From positions 62,800,875-62,864,874 of the forward strand of contig CM063500.1 in the NCBI GenBank assembly GCA_032207245.1: 64,000 nucleotides of DNA, given 5' to 3'. Positions 47,346-57,957 of this stretch are shown here, piece by piece; position 1 is the first letter of the stretch; each line of letters starts with the position of its first letter. This DNA comes from Pardosa pseudoannulata. Its lineage: Eukaryota > Arthropoda > Arachnida > Araneae > Lycosidae. The notes under the pieces are model-generated. The model did no database searches, was not told the origin of the DNA, and worked only from the letters and a program-made list of their open reading frames with translations. A program made the position numbers and the translations under genes.

Positions 47346-48545
47346 TTTAATTCTGTAAATGAAAATTTTAATGTTATCTCACATTTTAAAATTTAAAATG
47401 ATTATAACTGTTAAGAAAATAAAATTTTAAAAAAAGGAATGCTTATGATATAAAATAAAATAACATGCCTGTATTAATATAGATGAGAATTACGAAGAAA
47501 AGTATAATTAACTCTTTTTTAAAATAAAAAAGATATTTCCAATTATCATATTTTTAAAATTAATTTGAGGGTAAGTGAATTTTCATTTGTTTCTCTCAGT
47601 GTAGGAATTTTGTTTTGCAGAAATATATTTCTTCATATCCTGAAACTAAATGGGTTATAAAAAAATTATATTCTTATAATCTAGGAATTTTTTCGAAACA
47701 CAGCATTTTTAAAAAATTTTGAAGGATCATAAATAGACTCTTACATTGTACTCTTATAATGACACAAAATTATGGTGTTTTCAGGCTGCATAGATCTATC
47801 AAAATTAATTTGGTACTTTTTAAAACCACCTGGTTCAAATTTTAATATGTTCCTGGTCATATATTTATACAACAGAGTTTAAATTTTCAAAGTAAAATAA
47901 TATTAATTTCTAAAATTACTATTTATTAAATATTTCAAAAGTAGCTTTACTGAAATGTTCCATTAACATCCACACTTATTATAGTATGGCCATTTTTTAT
48001 ATAATATTGTCATTTATATAAAATACTTATTAGGTATTAAAAATTTTTTTAGTTGTTATCGATGGCATTCTGGATAATCGAAAAATGGTAAATGAAGTTA
48101 AATAAGAGATTTGAAAAAAAATTTTCAATTTTACAACTCCTCTTCAACCTCCACTCAAAATAAAGTTTTTAAATTAATTTTACAATTTACACTAAATCAC
48201 AAATTTGTGATGAAAATCACACTCAATTTATTTAATTTGTGATTAAGTGAATGTTTCAGTATATTTAGTATGAATGTTATGTGTTTCCTTTGTGTTTTCT
48301 TTGTTAATTCAATTAGATTTTAAATATTCAATTTTTGTAAAATTTTTCCTCAAAATGTTGTTTTTGTTTATGTATCAATTTGTTGAGTTACGATCCCCTC
48401 GCCAGATTTCAAACGCCACACTGCAAGCACGCCACGCACGCCAAATGTGGTTGAAGCACCAACAAGATCCATGATTAGAAACAGGAGAAAGGGCTAAGAA
48501 GAGGAGTTGAAAAAATAATCACTCAAATATTCATTTCCTACAACA
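47346..48545. other. AT-rich intergenic stretch with a small GC-richer islet
   Basis: No known element. At about 48386-48480 there is a sharp rise in GC and a frame ending SNATLQARHARQMWLKHQQDP before a TGA. It is preceded by low-complexity T-rich sequence and I recognise no family; it may be a fragment of an exon or transposon. Confidence 0.4.
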
Positions 48546-49361
48546 TCCTCTATATAATAATAGCCTAAGTTACCTGTATGTCTGTCCTCGATTTAATGAA
48601 GCGGTTGGACCTGGAATGGATAGAGGCATCCATAATTAGCAAAATTCAAAGAGAGTAATGTTTATCTTCTCCTAAACTATCGATCCAATTCTAAATTAAA
48701 TTGGTATAAATAGGCTTCCTATCACAGCAAAAAATACTGTCTTCTTTAAAACGTTCGAAATCCACCCCTTCCCCTCTTTTCGAGCCTTTGATGCCATTAT
48801 TTCAACTCCTATTTTCCCCGGTTAAGAGCAGGCGATTCAATTCATCAATTTATACCATAATAAATAGGTAAAAATAACATTTTCTAGCATTATGACGTCA
48901 TTCCTTTAACCATCTCATTGAACAGTTTCTTATTTTAAATTATTTAAATTATGCCTTATTTTTATAGGTTTTATCATTGAACTTAGATATTACGTAAATA
49001 AGGCAATTTGTCGCAACGTCACGACCTACTATAATGCCCTTCCCATTCATTTTCACGTGTTTAACAGCCAATAGACAAACAATAAACTGCCCTTCCGTTT
49101 GAAACTGAAGCCAGAATTGTCATAATTTGAGAATTTGCCCTACTACGTGAAATCGCCTTATAATTTTCTTTTCTATTTGGGTTCAATAATAGATTAGGTA
49201 CATGTGTGATCATTTTAAATTGGGTCATCGATTATTTTTTGTTGCAAGATAATTCTCAGCCAAAAGACAAACCATTTTTTTTACCTGCCTCATAAAGTAC
49301 TTTACAATTTTTGAAAACTAAAAATTTTACTGATCCCATCATGTGATGGTCTATATGTTAG
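48546..49361 (+). mobile_element. Helitron-like element carrying a nested MITE
   Basis: Starts TCCTCTATATAATAATAGCC preceded by A, and ends with a palindromic CCCATCATGTGATGG stem, ctatatgTTAG, then T. The interior is shared with the copies at 8226 and 15787 (cattatgacgtcattccttt, gtactttacaatttt). It is interrupted by the element at 49001-49158. Confidence 0.55.
49001..49158. mobile_element. 158-bp MITE nested in the Helitron-like element
   Basis: Inverted ends AGGCAATTT and (reverse complement of the right end) AGGCGATTT. TA lies on both sides (48999-49000 and 49159-49160). Other copies of the host element read straight from ttacgtaaata into attttcttt at this point, so the empty site is visible. 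TA duplication suggests a Tc1/mariner-type MITE, though the ends are not ones I can assign. Confidence 0.75.
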
Positions 49362-49555
49362 TATATAATAGTACTGATAAATTTGCAATGCACATATATT
49401 TGCTGTTAGAAAATAGTAATTTTATGTTATTTTTTGTTACTATGCAAGTTAAATAGTTGATAGGTCTATGAGTTATATGGTAAATAGAAATGCAATTAAG
49501 TTGCATTTCTATATGTTTCAAAATATTCATAAAACTCGAAAATTGTTTCAATACT
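49362..49555. other. Short gap between elements
   Basis: AT-rich; includes an imperfect inverted repeat around 49489-49513 (gcaattaagttgc). No gene. Confidence 0.4.
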
Positions 49556-49925
49556 TTTTTTCAATTCAGCTAATAATACAGATATCTTTATGCCTAACTA
49601 GGACACAGATATCTGTATGCTTAACATGGCTGTGAGGCTGTTACTCACTTATCAAACTCCAAGAACACGTGTGTGCCACACATGGGTGTAACATTACCCC
49701 CAATGTTCTCTTGGAATTTATGACCACCATGGACAAGGTAGAAGACCACCAGCCTTGGCTTACCACTTCTAGAGTTTTCAGTTGAACTTAAAGGACATTG
49801 CGACCACGAACCTATTTTACATTTTCCAGGCGTGATTCAGGAACATGCTAAATCACTGGCCGATCCGAGTCCTGAACTCACAGACCTCCGGAAATCTTTC
49901 CTCAGCTATCGTGGCTTTGTTTAAA
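49556..49925 (-). mobile_element. tRNA-derived SINE, family B, near full length
   Basis: Minus strand: head agccacgatagctgaggaaag with a B-box-like gtctgtgagttcaggactcgg. The body has aatgtcctttaagttcaact and agaggtggtaagccaaggctggtgg-like sequence, and the tail caca..ggcataaagatatctgtattatt matches those at 28480 and 31575. Confidence 0.7.
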
Positions 49926-50060
49926 TAATGTTTTAAGTAGTTATCAGTAGTAACTGAATTGTCTGTTGGGTCAGAAATTACACTTATGGCAAGTAATGAA
50001 TTGATTGCGGAGACAGAGTGAAAAGATAGTAGGTATAGATAGTATACAAAAATATTTTAA

Positions 50061-50345
50061 CGAGCTGCGGAAGCTCAGTCGACAAAGACAACTCTCTCCT
50101 AACTGAAGGGTTGCGGGTTCGGAACCCAAGCCGGCCTAAGGTCCAACGTGCTCGTTAAAGGTGAAAGTGGTACTTAAAATAGGTTGGTGGTCAGTACATC
50201 CTCCAAGTAATCAACTGATACCTCTGGGGGGTGGCATGCCAAGCCTGGGGGTCTTCTGTTTCATCCCTGCTTCAAAATTACGAGGACTCACCTAAAAGTC
50301 GTACTTTCAGCCTTGACGCCCATTTGCCTTAATAGGAGTAGCATA
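50061..50345 (+). mobile_element. tRNA-derived SINE, family B relative, full length
   Basis: Head gagctgcggaagctcagtcg (A-box-like) and gcgggttcggaaccc (B-box-like), body gtacatcctccaagtaatc and ggtggcatgccaagcctggggg, and tail aaaattacgaggactcacct. It served as the reference for recognising the SINE split at 24440-25500. Confidence 0.8.
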
Positions 50346-51560
50346 TGGCTCAATCGTACTTGGTTTGACCAAGTGGAATCAAAAATAACAGTAATAGGTT
50401 GAAAATTTTTAATGTCGTAAATGAATCAAAACTCAAAAAAATAATTATTTTAAACAATAATTATCTTTTAAACTTTTTCAGGATATTTATAGTTTTAAAA
50501 CTTTTTTTATATTACGCCCTTCTGAACTCTTTCGAGCATACGACGCCTTGCATTCCAATACAAACAAGAAATTACCAGATTAGATGGGAAAGTCGAAAGG
50601 GAACCCGAAGAAATAACATCCTGTAGGGCAGGACAAGAAGAAAGGTGATCTCCATGCATTGGGGCTGATGCACAAAGAACACAGTTCAGTGAATCAGTTA
50701 GACCAACTTTTTACAGATAGGCCTGAAGAAAATCATTTCCATTCTCAAGGCGGAAACAGGCCACACCAATAGCTCTAAGCAAGCTGCCACATATTTTCCA
50801 ATCCAAAAAAGGAAGACCATTTTTTTCTGGAAGCAATATCCCTATAATGGCATAGTTTTAAAACATAAACACAGCTTAGTAATCTACCATTATTTTAAAG
50901 CTTAAACAACTAATAATTAATAAATAACACAAAGCAATCCCAAAGAGGTCTGTCAACGGCTGATTTGAACACCTCAACTGAACAAATTCTGAATGCATTC
51001 GTCTTTTATAACCTCGCCTCCTAGAAAAAACCTTCCTAGTGAGCAAAACAGAAGACAGTAGGGCTCCAAACCAAACGAAACCTACGAGAATTCTCTAGAA
51101 TCATCCAGAAAGTCCGGAACTTCGCAGAGTTTGCGAGACACTTGGTGGCCTTTGACGAAATATGTCTATCTTGGATACAAAAATTAAGTATCCAAAACTC
51201 GCCACCATAGCAATATCTAGCGAAATAATGGAATTAGCCCTAAGCCACTGTATTAAAAAAAGAAGCTTCCCCTGTTTCTCTTTCTTTCAAGACATGATAA
51301 CCTAGATAAAAAGCAAATTACGGTCGATGGCACCTTTCATCAATTTAAATCACATTTCATATACCATTTTCGGTATTTACAGCATTAGTGGTGAGAATAT
51401 TTACATTTGTTCATAATAGTATACAAATTTCTAAGACTATTCATACACAGTTTTCACTTCTCGATCATTGGTATATATTTCACAATTCAGTGTCTTATAA
51501 AAAGGTAAAATCCTACTGTCCCTTTACATATGAAACTAAAGACATTATCTTTTTTGAAAA
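50346..51560. other. Intergenic stretch, possible LTR-retrotransposon debris
   Basis: Positions 50490-50800 and 50930-51240 are richer in GC than the flanks. On the minus strand TATAAAAG (51010-51003) sits within a promoter-like stretch, as in an LTR, but I could not find paired LTR ends, a primer-binding site or retroviral-type domains. Left unassigned. Confidence 0.3.
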
Positions 51561-51564
51561 ATAT

Positions 51565-51920
51565 CAAATCATTTCACTAATAGGCAACCCATTAATTCCT
51601 AACCTCAATAAAAGTTAAAATGTAATATGTATAATTTGTACAACTTTTCTTTTTCACTGAAAGTAATTGGGAATCCTGTAAACAAACTAAAACAATTTTC
51701 CAAATTTCTGTTGGTATTTATAATTTTATCATTGGTATAGATTAGTAATCCTTTCACTAATAGGCAACCCATTAGTTCCTAACCTCAATGAAAGTTAAAA
51801 TGTAATATGCATAATTTGTACAACTCTTCTTTTCAGTGAAAGTAGGGGGGAATCCTGTAAACAAATTTTAAAAAAATTACACATTTCTGTTGGTATTTAT
51901 AATTTTTTCATTAGTATCGA
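51565..51920 (+). repeat. Two-copy ~182-bp tandem duplication
   Basis: actaataggcaacccatta at about 51575 and 51757 begins two copies of the same block, each running through ttctgttggtatttataatttt. Confidence 0.88.
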
Positions 51921-52084
51921 CATTTAATAATTTTTCGATCTTCAACCAAGAATTTGCTTTTTTTGTATTTGCATACACTGAAATTAGAACTGTTATAAAA
52001 ATGTTCCAAGGTAACTTAGTTAAAAAAGACAAAAATCTAGTTACTGGAATGTTGCGAGATCGAGGCTCAACCAGGATAAAAATT

Positions 52085-52265
52085 CATTAATGGTGGTTGG
52101 GGTATGTAAAGCAGGTTCGGTTTGTGACATAATTTTAAATGCCAAATTATACCTCTGGAGGAGGTGGGCCCATACCTGGAGGTCTACTGATTGGTTCCTT
52201 CTTCGAAATTACGAGAACCCACTTGAGGAATTCTGTAAATAAAATAGTGTTCTTTAAAACAAAAG
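52085..52265 (+). mobile_element. SINE tail fragment
   Basis: cctctggaggaggtgggcc, cctggaggtctactg and gaaattacgagaacccacttga resemble the 3' half of the SINE at 50061-50345. The head is degraded. Confidence 0.6.
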
Positions 52266-53519
52266 ACTAATATTGATTACAATAGATTAATACTGATTGA
52301 GAATAATCCAATATTGAAGACACAGACCTAGTTTAAAACGATTTTCTTTTTAACAGTATAAGTTTAGGATATTTTCTAATATCCTAAACTTCGTGTCAAA
52401 CTGATGAAAAACTTTTTCAAATCCAACTTACGAGCTTACTTGACCAAAAAGGGTTTAAAACATGAATGCCTTTATCGATGAAAAAGAGGCATTAAAGAAA
52501 AGAGCAATTCTAAATAACTTTTTGCTCAATTCAGAATCAGTAATATGCTGAGCTTATTCGTTGATTAGTGTTAGTAGGCATCGAGTTTTTACCACATTCA
52601 ACAAGCGGCAGCGAATGTAAATAAATAAATGCCGTGTATTGTACCACTTAAATCTACTACAAATTGATTTACATTTATGAAGTGCATTAGTTTATTATAA
52701 TACTTTTTCTTGCTATACATATTTTTAAATTTTAAGCTTGTTGGTGGCCAGCTACAAAATTAGCAGCTACATTTCAAATAAACGTAGACGAACTGGCCAA
52801 AATCTTGATTGAATCAGATAATCTACATGAAATCTTTTTCGATGATTCAGGGAGGGATAAACATGCTTGTGAAAGAACATAGAAAGGTTTAACTTTAAAA
52901 CTTGGATCAAAATCAGTAATTCAATCAATAAAATAAATAAAATTTTCCCTCTCGAATTTTAAAACTTTAAAAGGAATTTAATCCCCATTTTTTATCAAAA
53001 GAGTAGATAAATATTTGAGTTTTTTTTAAAGATTCTGATATTTTGAACAGAACATGTCATTTATTTTGCTTCAAATTTCTTGAAAAATTGAAAGTAAGCA
53101 TTAATCAGTAGCACTCTGTTGTTCAAAACAAATGATAAAATAAGTACTCATATTTCGAAGTAACTTATTAAATGTTCATTTATTATGCATTGTTTTCTCA
53201 AAAGTATTATATAACTAGTCATTCGCTTTTGCATGTTCACTATATTACATTGCTGTTAACGATTTCTTAAAATTGTTTCGATATTTATGGAAAGGAAGGA
53301 CAATGAATTCCACCGTTACAAATTATGCAGAAGGTCGGTTTGTTTTTTCACATTTAAATTTTAAATTTGGAAGTCTATTAGAGTGTAAACGGATTAACTG
53401 TTTGAAAGATAAAACAACGATTGATAGTACTTGTACCAGACTTATATATATAAGGGAGACAGAATATACAAAATCAAAGCATTTTGAGGGCTTAATAAAC
53501 AAACATGATCAGTAAATTG
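52266..53519. other. Intergenic or gene 3 intron sequence, no exon seen
   Basis: AT-rich. Part of 53150-53250 (ttcatttattatgcattgttttctc, then a cattcgctttt stretch) resembles 25075-25160 inside the piggyBac-like element, so a diverged relative may lie here. Exon 1 of gene 3 was sought here and not found. Confidence 0.4.
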
Positions 53520-54240
53520 CAATTTTAATTAAAGAGTATTTTCAATATTTTTTTTACTAATATATATTTAATTCTTTAATTTTATTTAATTTATAATAAT
53601 TTTATTAAAATAAATTAAAACTCTAAATTAATTTATGTTTGGAACCAAAATAAAATATTTTTTAGATATCTTACATATTATTAAAAATTAATATTATTAT
53701 TATTTTCAAATTACTTATAAATTCTTATTTAATCATTATATAAACATTACATTTAATATTTTTAACATAAAAATATAAAATATAATATTTATTATGAAAT
53801 AAAAAATTAAAATATTTTTAAATTTATTTATAAAACATTAAATTATAAATTTTCTAAATTTTATTTATTATTATAAAAATTATTTTTAATTTTTTTATAT
53901 ATTTATTTTTTTAAAATTATTTTAATTTATTTAAAAAAAATAAAATAACTTTTTCAAAATTTTTAAAAAAAATCAATATAAAAAAAAAAAAAATTAATTT
54001 ATTTTTTTTTTAAAACCATTATATAACTATTTTTAATAAAATTTTTCTATATTTTTTATAATTATTTATTAAAATTTTTATTTAAACAATATTGAATATA
54101 CATATTATTTTAATTTTTCTTATTTAAAAATTAAATTTAAAATTTTTTTTTTTAAATTTAAAAAATTTTTCTTTAAATATTAATTTTATATTTATATATT
54201 TTATATAAATATTTTTATATTTTACAGAATATACAAATAT
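53520..54240. repeat. Nearly pure A/T low-complexity block
   Basis: About 720 bp in which G and C are almost absent, dominated by TTTAATTT, ATTTATTA and homopolymeric A or T runs. No periodic unit is obvious. Confidence 0.85.
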
Positions 54241-54299
54241 TTTAAATATGATCTTAAGAAAATAAATTTGTTTCTTAAGAGTATTCACGTTTGCAAAGC

Positions 54300-57200
54300 T
54301 TTTTTACTAAAATTATAAATTATTTTTATACTGAGTTTTACTTAATGCTATATTTAATTAGCTTTTCAATAATTTTCAGAATATAGAAACCTTAGAATGT
54401 GATAATTATTTTCTTTTGATCAAAGAAGAAATTAAAACTCTACTTTAATTTATGTTTGGAAACCAACCCTTCTTTATAGCAAATATTTTTTAGATATCTT
54501 ACTTTATTTTCATAGGAATTATATATTTTTTAAATTATTCACTTTTGAGTTAGTTAACATATTTTACTTATTTAATTATTTTTAATGGTCTGAGTTTTAC
54601 TTAGTGCTATATTTAATTAACATTTCAATAGTTTTTAGAATATAGAAACCTTGGAATATGATAATTATTTTCATTTAATGAAACAAAAAAATTAAACCTC
54701 TATTTTAATTTATGTTTGGAAAACTACCCTGCTTCATAGTGAATATTTTCTAGCAATCTTACTTTATTACAATAGGAATTATAATTTTTTTAAATTATTC
54801 ACTTTTGAGTTAGTTAACATATTTTATTCTATGTATTTTCTATCAAAATAAATAATACTATACTATTTTTTAAATTCGAATTTAATATTTACCAATAAAA
54901 GAAAAAAATACTAAATTAAAAATTTGTTTTTTCCATTTAAATGAAACTTTTAACTGCAGCAATGAAATTTTTGAAACAAGAATCGATGTATTTTGTCGTC
55001 CCACAGAGCGAGTTTAAAGATTTAAATTTTGATGAAACAAGAAATTAAACCTATACTTTAATTTATGTTTGGAAACCAACCCTTCTGTATAGCAAATATA
55101 TTTTATCAATCTTACTTTATTTCAGTAGGAATTATAATTTTTTTTAAATAATTAACTTCTGAGTTAGTTAACATATTTTACTCTATGAATTTTCTATCAA
55201 AATAAATTGTAATATACTATATTTTAAATTTGAATTTAATATTTACCAATAAAAGAAAATCTACTAAATTAAAACCTTGTTTTTTCCATTTAAAGGAAAC
55301 TTTTAACTGCAGCAATGAAACTTTTGAAACAAGAATCGATGTATTTTGTCGTCCCACAGAGCGAGTTTAAAGATTTAAATTTTGATGAAACAAGAAATTA
55401 AACCTATACTTTAATTTATGTTTGGAAAACTACCCTTCTTTATAGCAAATATTGTTTTAACAATCTTAATTTATTTCAATAAGAATTATATTTTTTTAAA
55501 ATAATTAACTTCTGAGTTAGTTAACATATTTTACTCTATATATTTTCTATCAAAATAAATAGTACTATACTATATTTGAAATTGGATTTTAATATTTACC
55601 AATAAAAGAAAAACTACTAAATTAGAAATGTGTTTTTTATATTTAAATGAAACTTTTAACTGCAGCAATGAAACTTTTGAAACTAGAATCGATGTATTTT
55701 GTCGCCCCACAGAGCGAGTTTAAAGATTTAAATTTTGATGAAACAATAAATTATACCTATACTTTAATTTATGTTTGGAAAACTACCCTTCTTTATAGCA
55801 AATATTGTTTTAACAATCTTAATTTATTTCAATAGGAATTATATTTTTTTAAAATAATTAATTTCTAAGTTAGTTAACATATTTTACTCTATATATTTTC
55901 TATCAGAATAAATAGTACTATACTGTATTTTAAATTTGAATTTAATATTTACCAATAAAAGAAAAACTAGTAAATTTAAAATGTGTTTTTTCTATTTAAA
56001 TGAAACTTTTAACTGCTGCAATGAAATTTTTGAAACAAGAATCGATGTATTTTGTCGTCTCACAGAGCGAGTTTAAAGGTTTAAATTTTGATGAAACAAG
56101 AAATTAAACCTATACTTTAATTTATGTTTGGAAACTAACCCTTCTTTATAGCAAATATTTTTTAGCAATCTTACTTTATTTCAATAGGAATTATAATTTT
56201 TTTAAAAAAATTAACTTCTGAGTTAGTTAACATATTTTACTCTATGAATTTTCTATAAAAATAAATAGTACTATACTATATTTTAAATTTGAATTTAATA
56301 TTTGCCAATAAAAGAAAAACTACTACATTAAAATGTGCTTTTTCTATTTAAATGAAACTTTTAACTGCAGCAATGAAATTTTTGAAACAAGAATCGATGT
56401 ATTTTGTCGTCTCACAGAGCGAGTTTAAAGATTTAAATTTTGATGAAACAAGAAATTAAACCTATACTTTAATTTATATTTGGAACACAACCCTTTTTTA
56501 TAGCAAATATTTTTTAGCAATCTTACTTTATTTCAATAGGAATTATAATTTTTTAAATAATTAATTTCTGAGTTAGTTAACATATTTTACTCTATATATT
56601 TTCTATCAAAATAAATAGTAATATACTATATTTTAAATTTGAATTTAATATTTGCCAATAAAAGAAAAACTACTACATTAAAAATGTGCTTTTTCTATTT
56701 AAATGAAACTTTTAACTGCAGCAATAAAATTTTTGAAACAAGAATCGATGTAATTTGTCGTCCCACAGAACGAGTTTAAAGATTTAAATTTTGATGAAAC
56801 AAAAAATTAAAATTATACTTTAATTTATGTTTGGAAAACAACTCTTCTTTATAGTAAATATTTTTTAGGAATCTTACTTTATTTCAATATGAATTATTTT
56901 TTTTTTAAATAATTAACTTCTGAGTTAGTTAACATATTTTACTCTATATATTTTCTATCAAAATAAATAGTAATATACTATATTTTAAATTTGAATTTAA
57001 TATTTACCAATAAAAGAAAAACTACTAAATTAAAACCTTTTTTTTCCATTTAAAGGAAACTTTTAACTGCAGCAATGAAACTTTTGAAACAAGAATCGAT
57101 GTATTTTGTCGCCCCACAGAGCGAGTTTAAAGATTTAAATTTTGATGAAACAATAAATTATACCTATACTTTAATTTATGTTTGGAAAACTACCCTTCTT

Positions 57201-57905
57201 TATAGCAAATATTGTTTAAACAATAATGTTTTAACAAAGTTTTAACAATCTTAATTTATTTCAATAGGAATTATATTTTTTAAAAATAATTAACTTCTGA
57301 GTTGGTTAACATATTTTACTCTATATATTTTCTATCAAAATAAATAGTACTATACTGTATTTTAAATTGGAATTTAATATTAACCAATAAAAGAAAAACT
57401 ACTAAATTTAAAATGTGTTTTTTCTATTTAAATGAAACTTTTAACTGCAGCAATGAAATTTTTGAAACAAGAATCGATATATTTTGTCGTCCCACAGAGC
57501 GAGTTTAAACATTTAAATTTTGATGAAACAATAAATTATACCTATACTTTAATTTATGTTTGGAAAACTACTCTTCTTTATAGCAAATATTTTTTAGCAA
57601 TCTTACTTTATTTCAATAGGAATTAGCATTTTTTTAAATACTTAACTTCTGAGTTAGTTAACATATTGTACTTTATGTATTTTCTATCAAAGTAAATAAT
57701 ACTATAATATTTTATAAATTCAAATTTAATATTTACTAATAAAAGAAAAAATACTAAATTAAAAATTTGTTTTTTTCCATTTAAATGAAACTTTTAACTT
57801 CAGCAATGAAATTTTTGAAACAAAAATAAATGTATTTTGTGGTCACAGACAGCGAGTTTTCAGATTTAACTTTATATAAACATAATTCATTTTTATACAA
57901 TTCTA
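54300..57905 (+). repeat. ~350-bp satellite filling intron 1 of gene 3, about 9 full copies
   Basis: ggaaac/atgaaacttttaactgcagcaatgaaa recurs at about 54945, 55297, 55648, 56004, 56355, 56706, 57055, 57433 and 57787. Each is followed by gtcccacagagcgagtttaaa and gagttagttaacatatttta. Two diverged units without the gcagcaatg part precede them (54300-54940). The last unit runs directly into the exon 2 acceptor. Some units leave a ~60-codon open frame starting MKLLTAAMK, but most units interrupt it, so it is not coding. Confidence 0.93.
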
Positions 57906-57906
57906 G

Positions 57907-57957
57907 ATTGTCTTGATTGCGACAGCTGCAGTGCTCTCTGAAGCCTCTGGAGTGCTA
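57907..57957 (+). CDS. Exon 2 of gene 3 (signal-peptide core)
   Basis: 51 nt, 17 hydrophobic residues ending SEASGVL; phase 0 on both sides, like exon 2 of genes 1 and 2. The donor GTAAGT follows at 57958. Confidence 0.8.

Noticed and set aside
52001..52016. ATGTTCCAAG-GTAACT as exon 1 of gene 3
   Set aside because: It resembles exon 1 of gene 1 with 2 nt missing, but ends in phase 1, which would bring a stop into exon 2, and lacks a TATA box at the right distance.
55647..57626. Repeated ~62-codon frames starting MKLLTAAMK
   Set aside because: They occur in only two of about nine satellite units and are interrupted by stops in the rest; no selection for coding.
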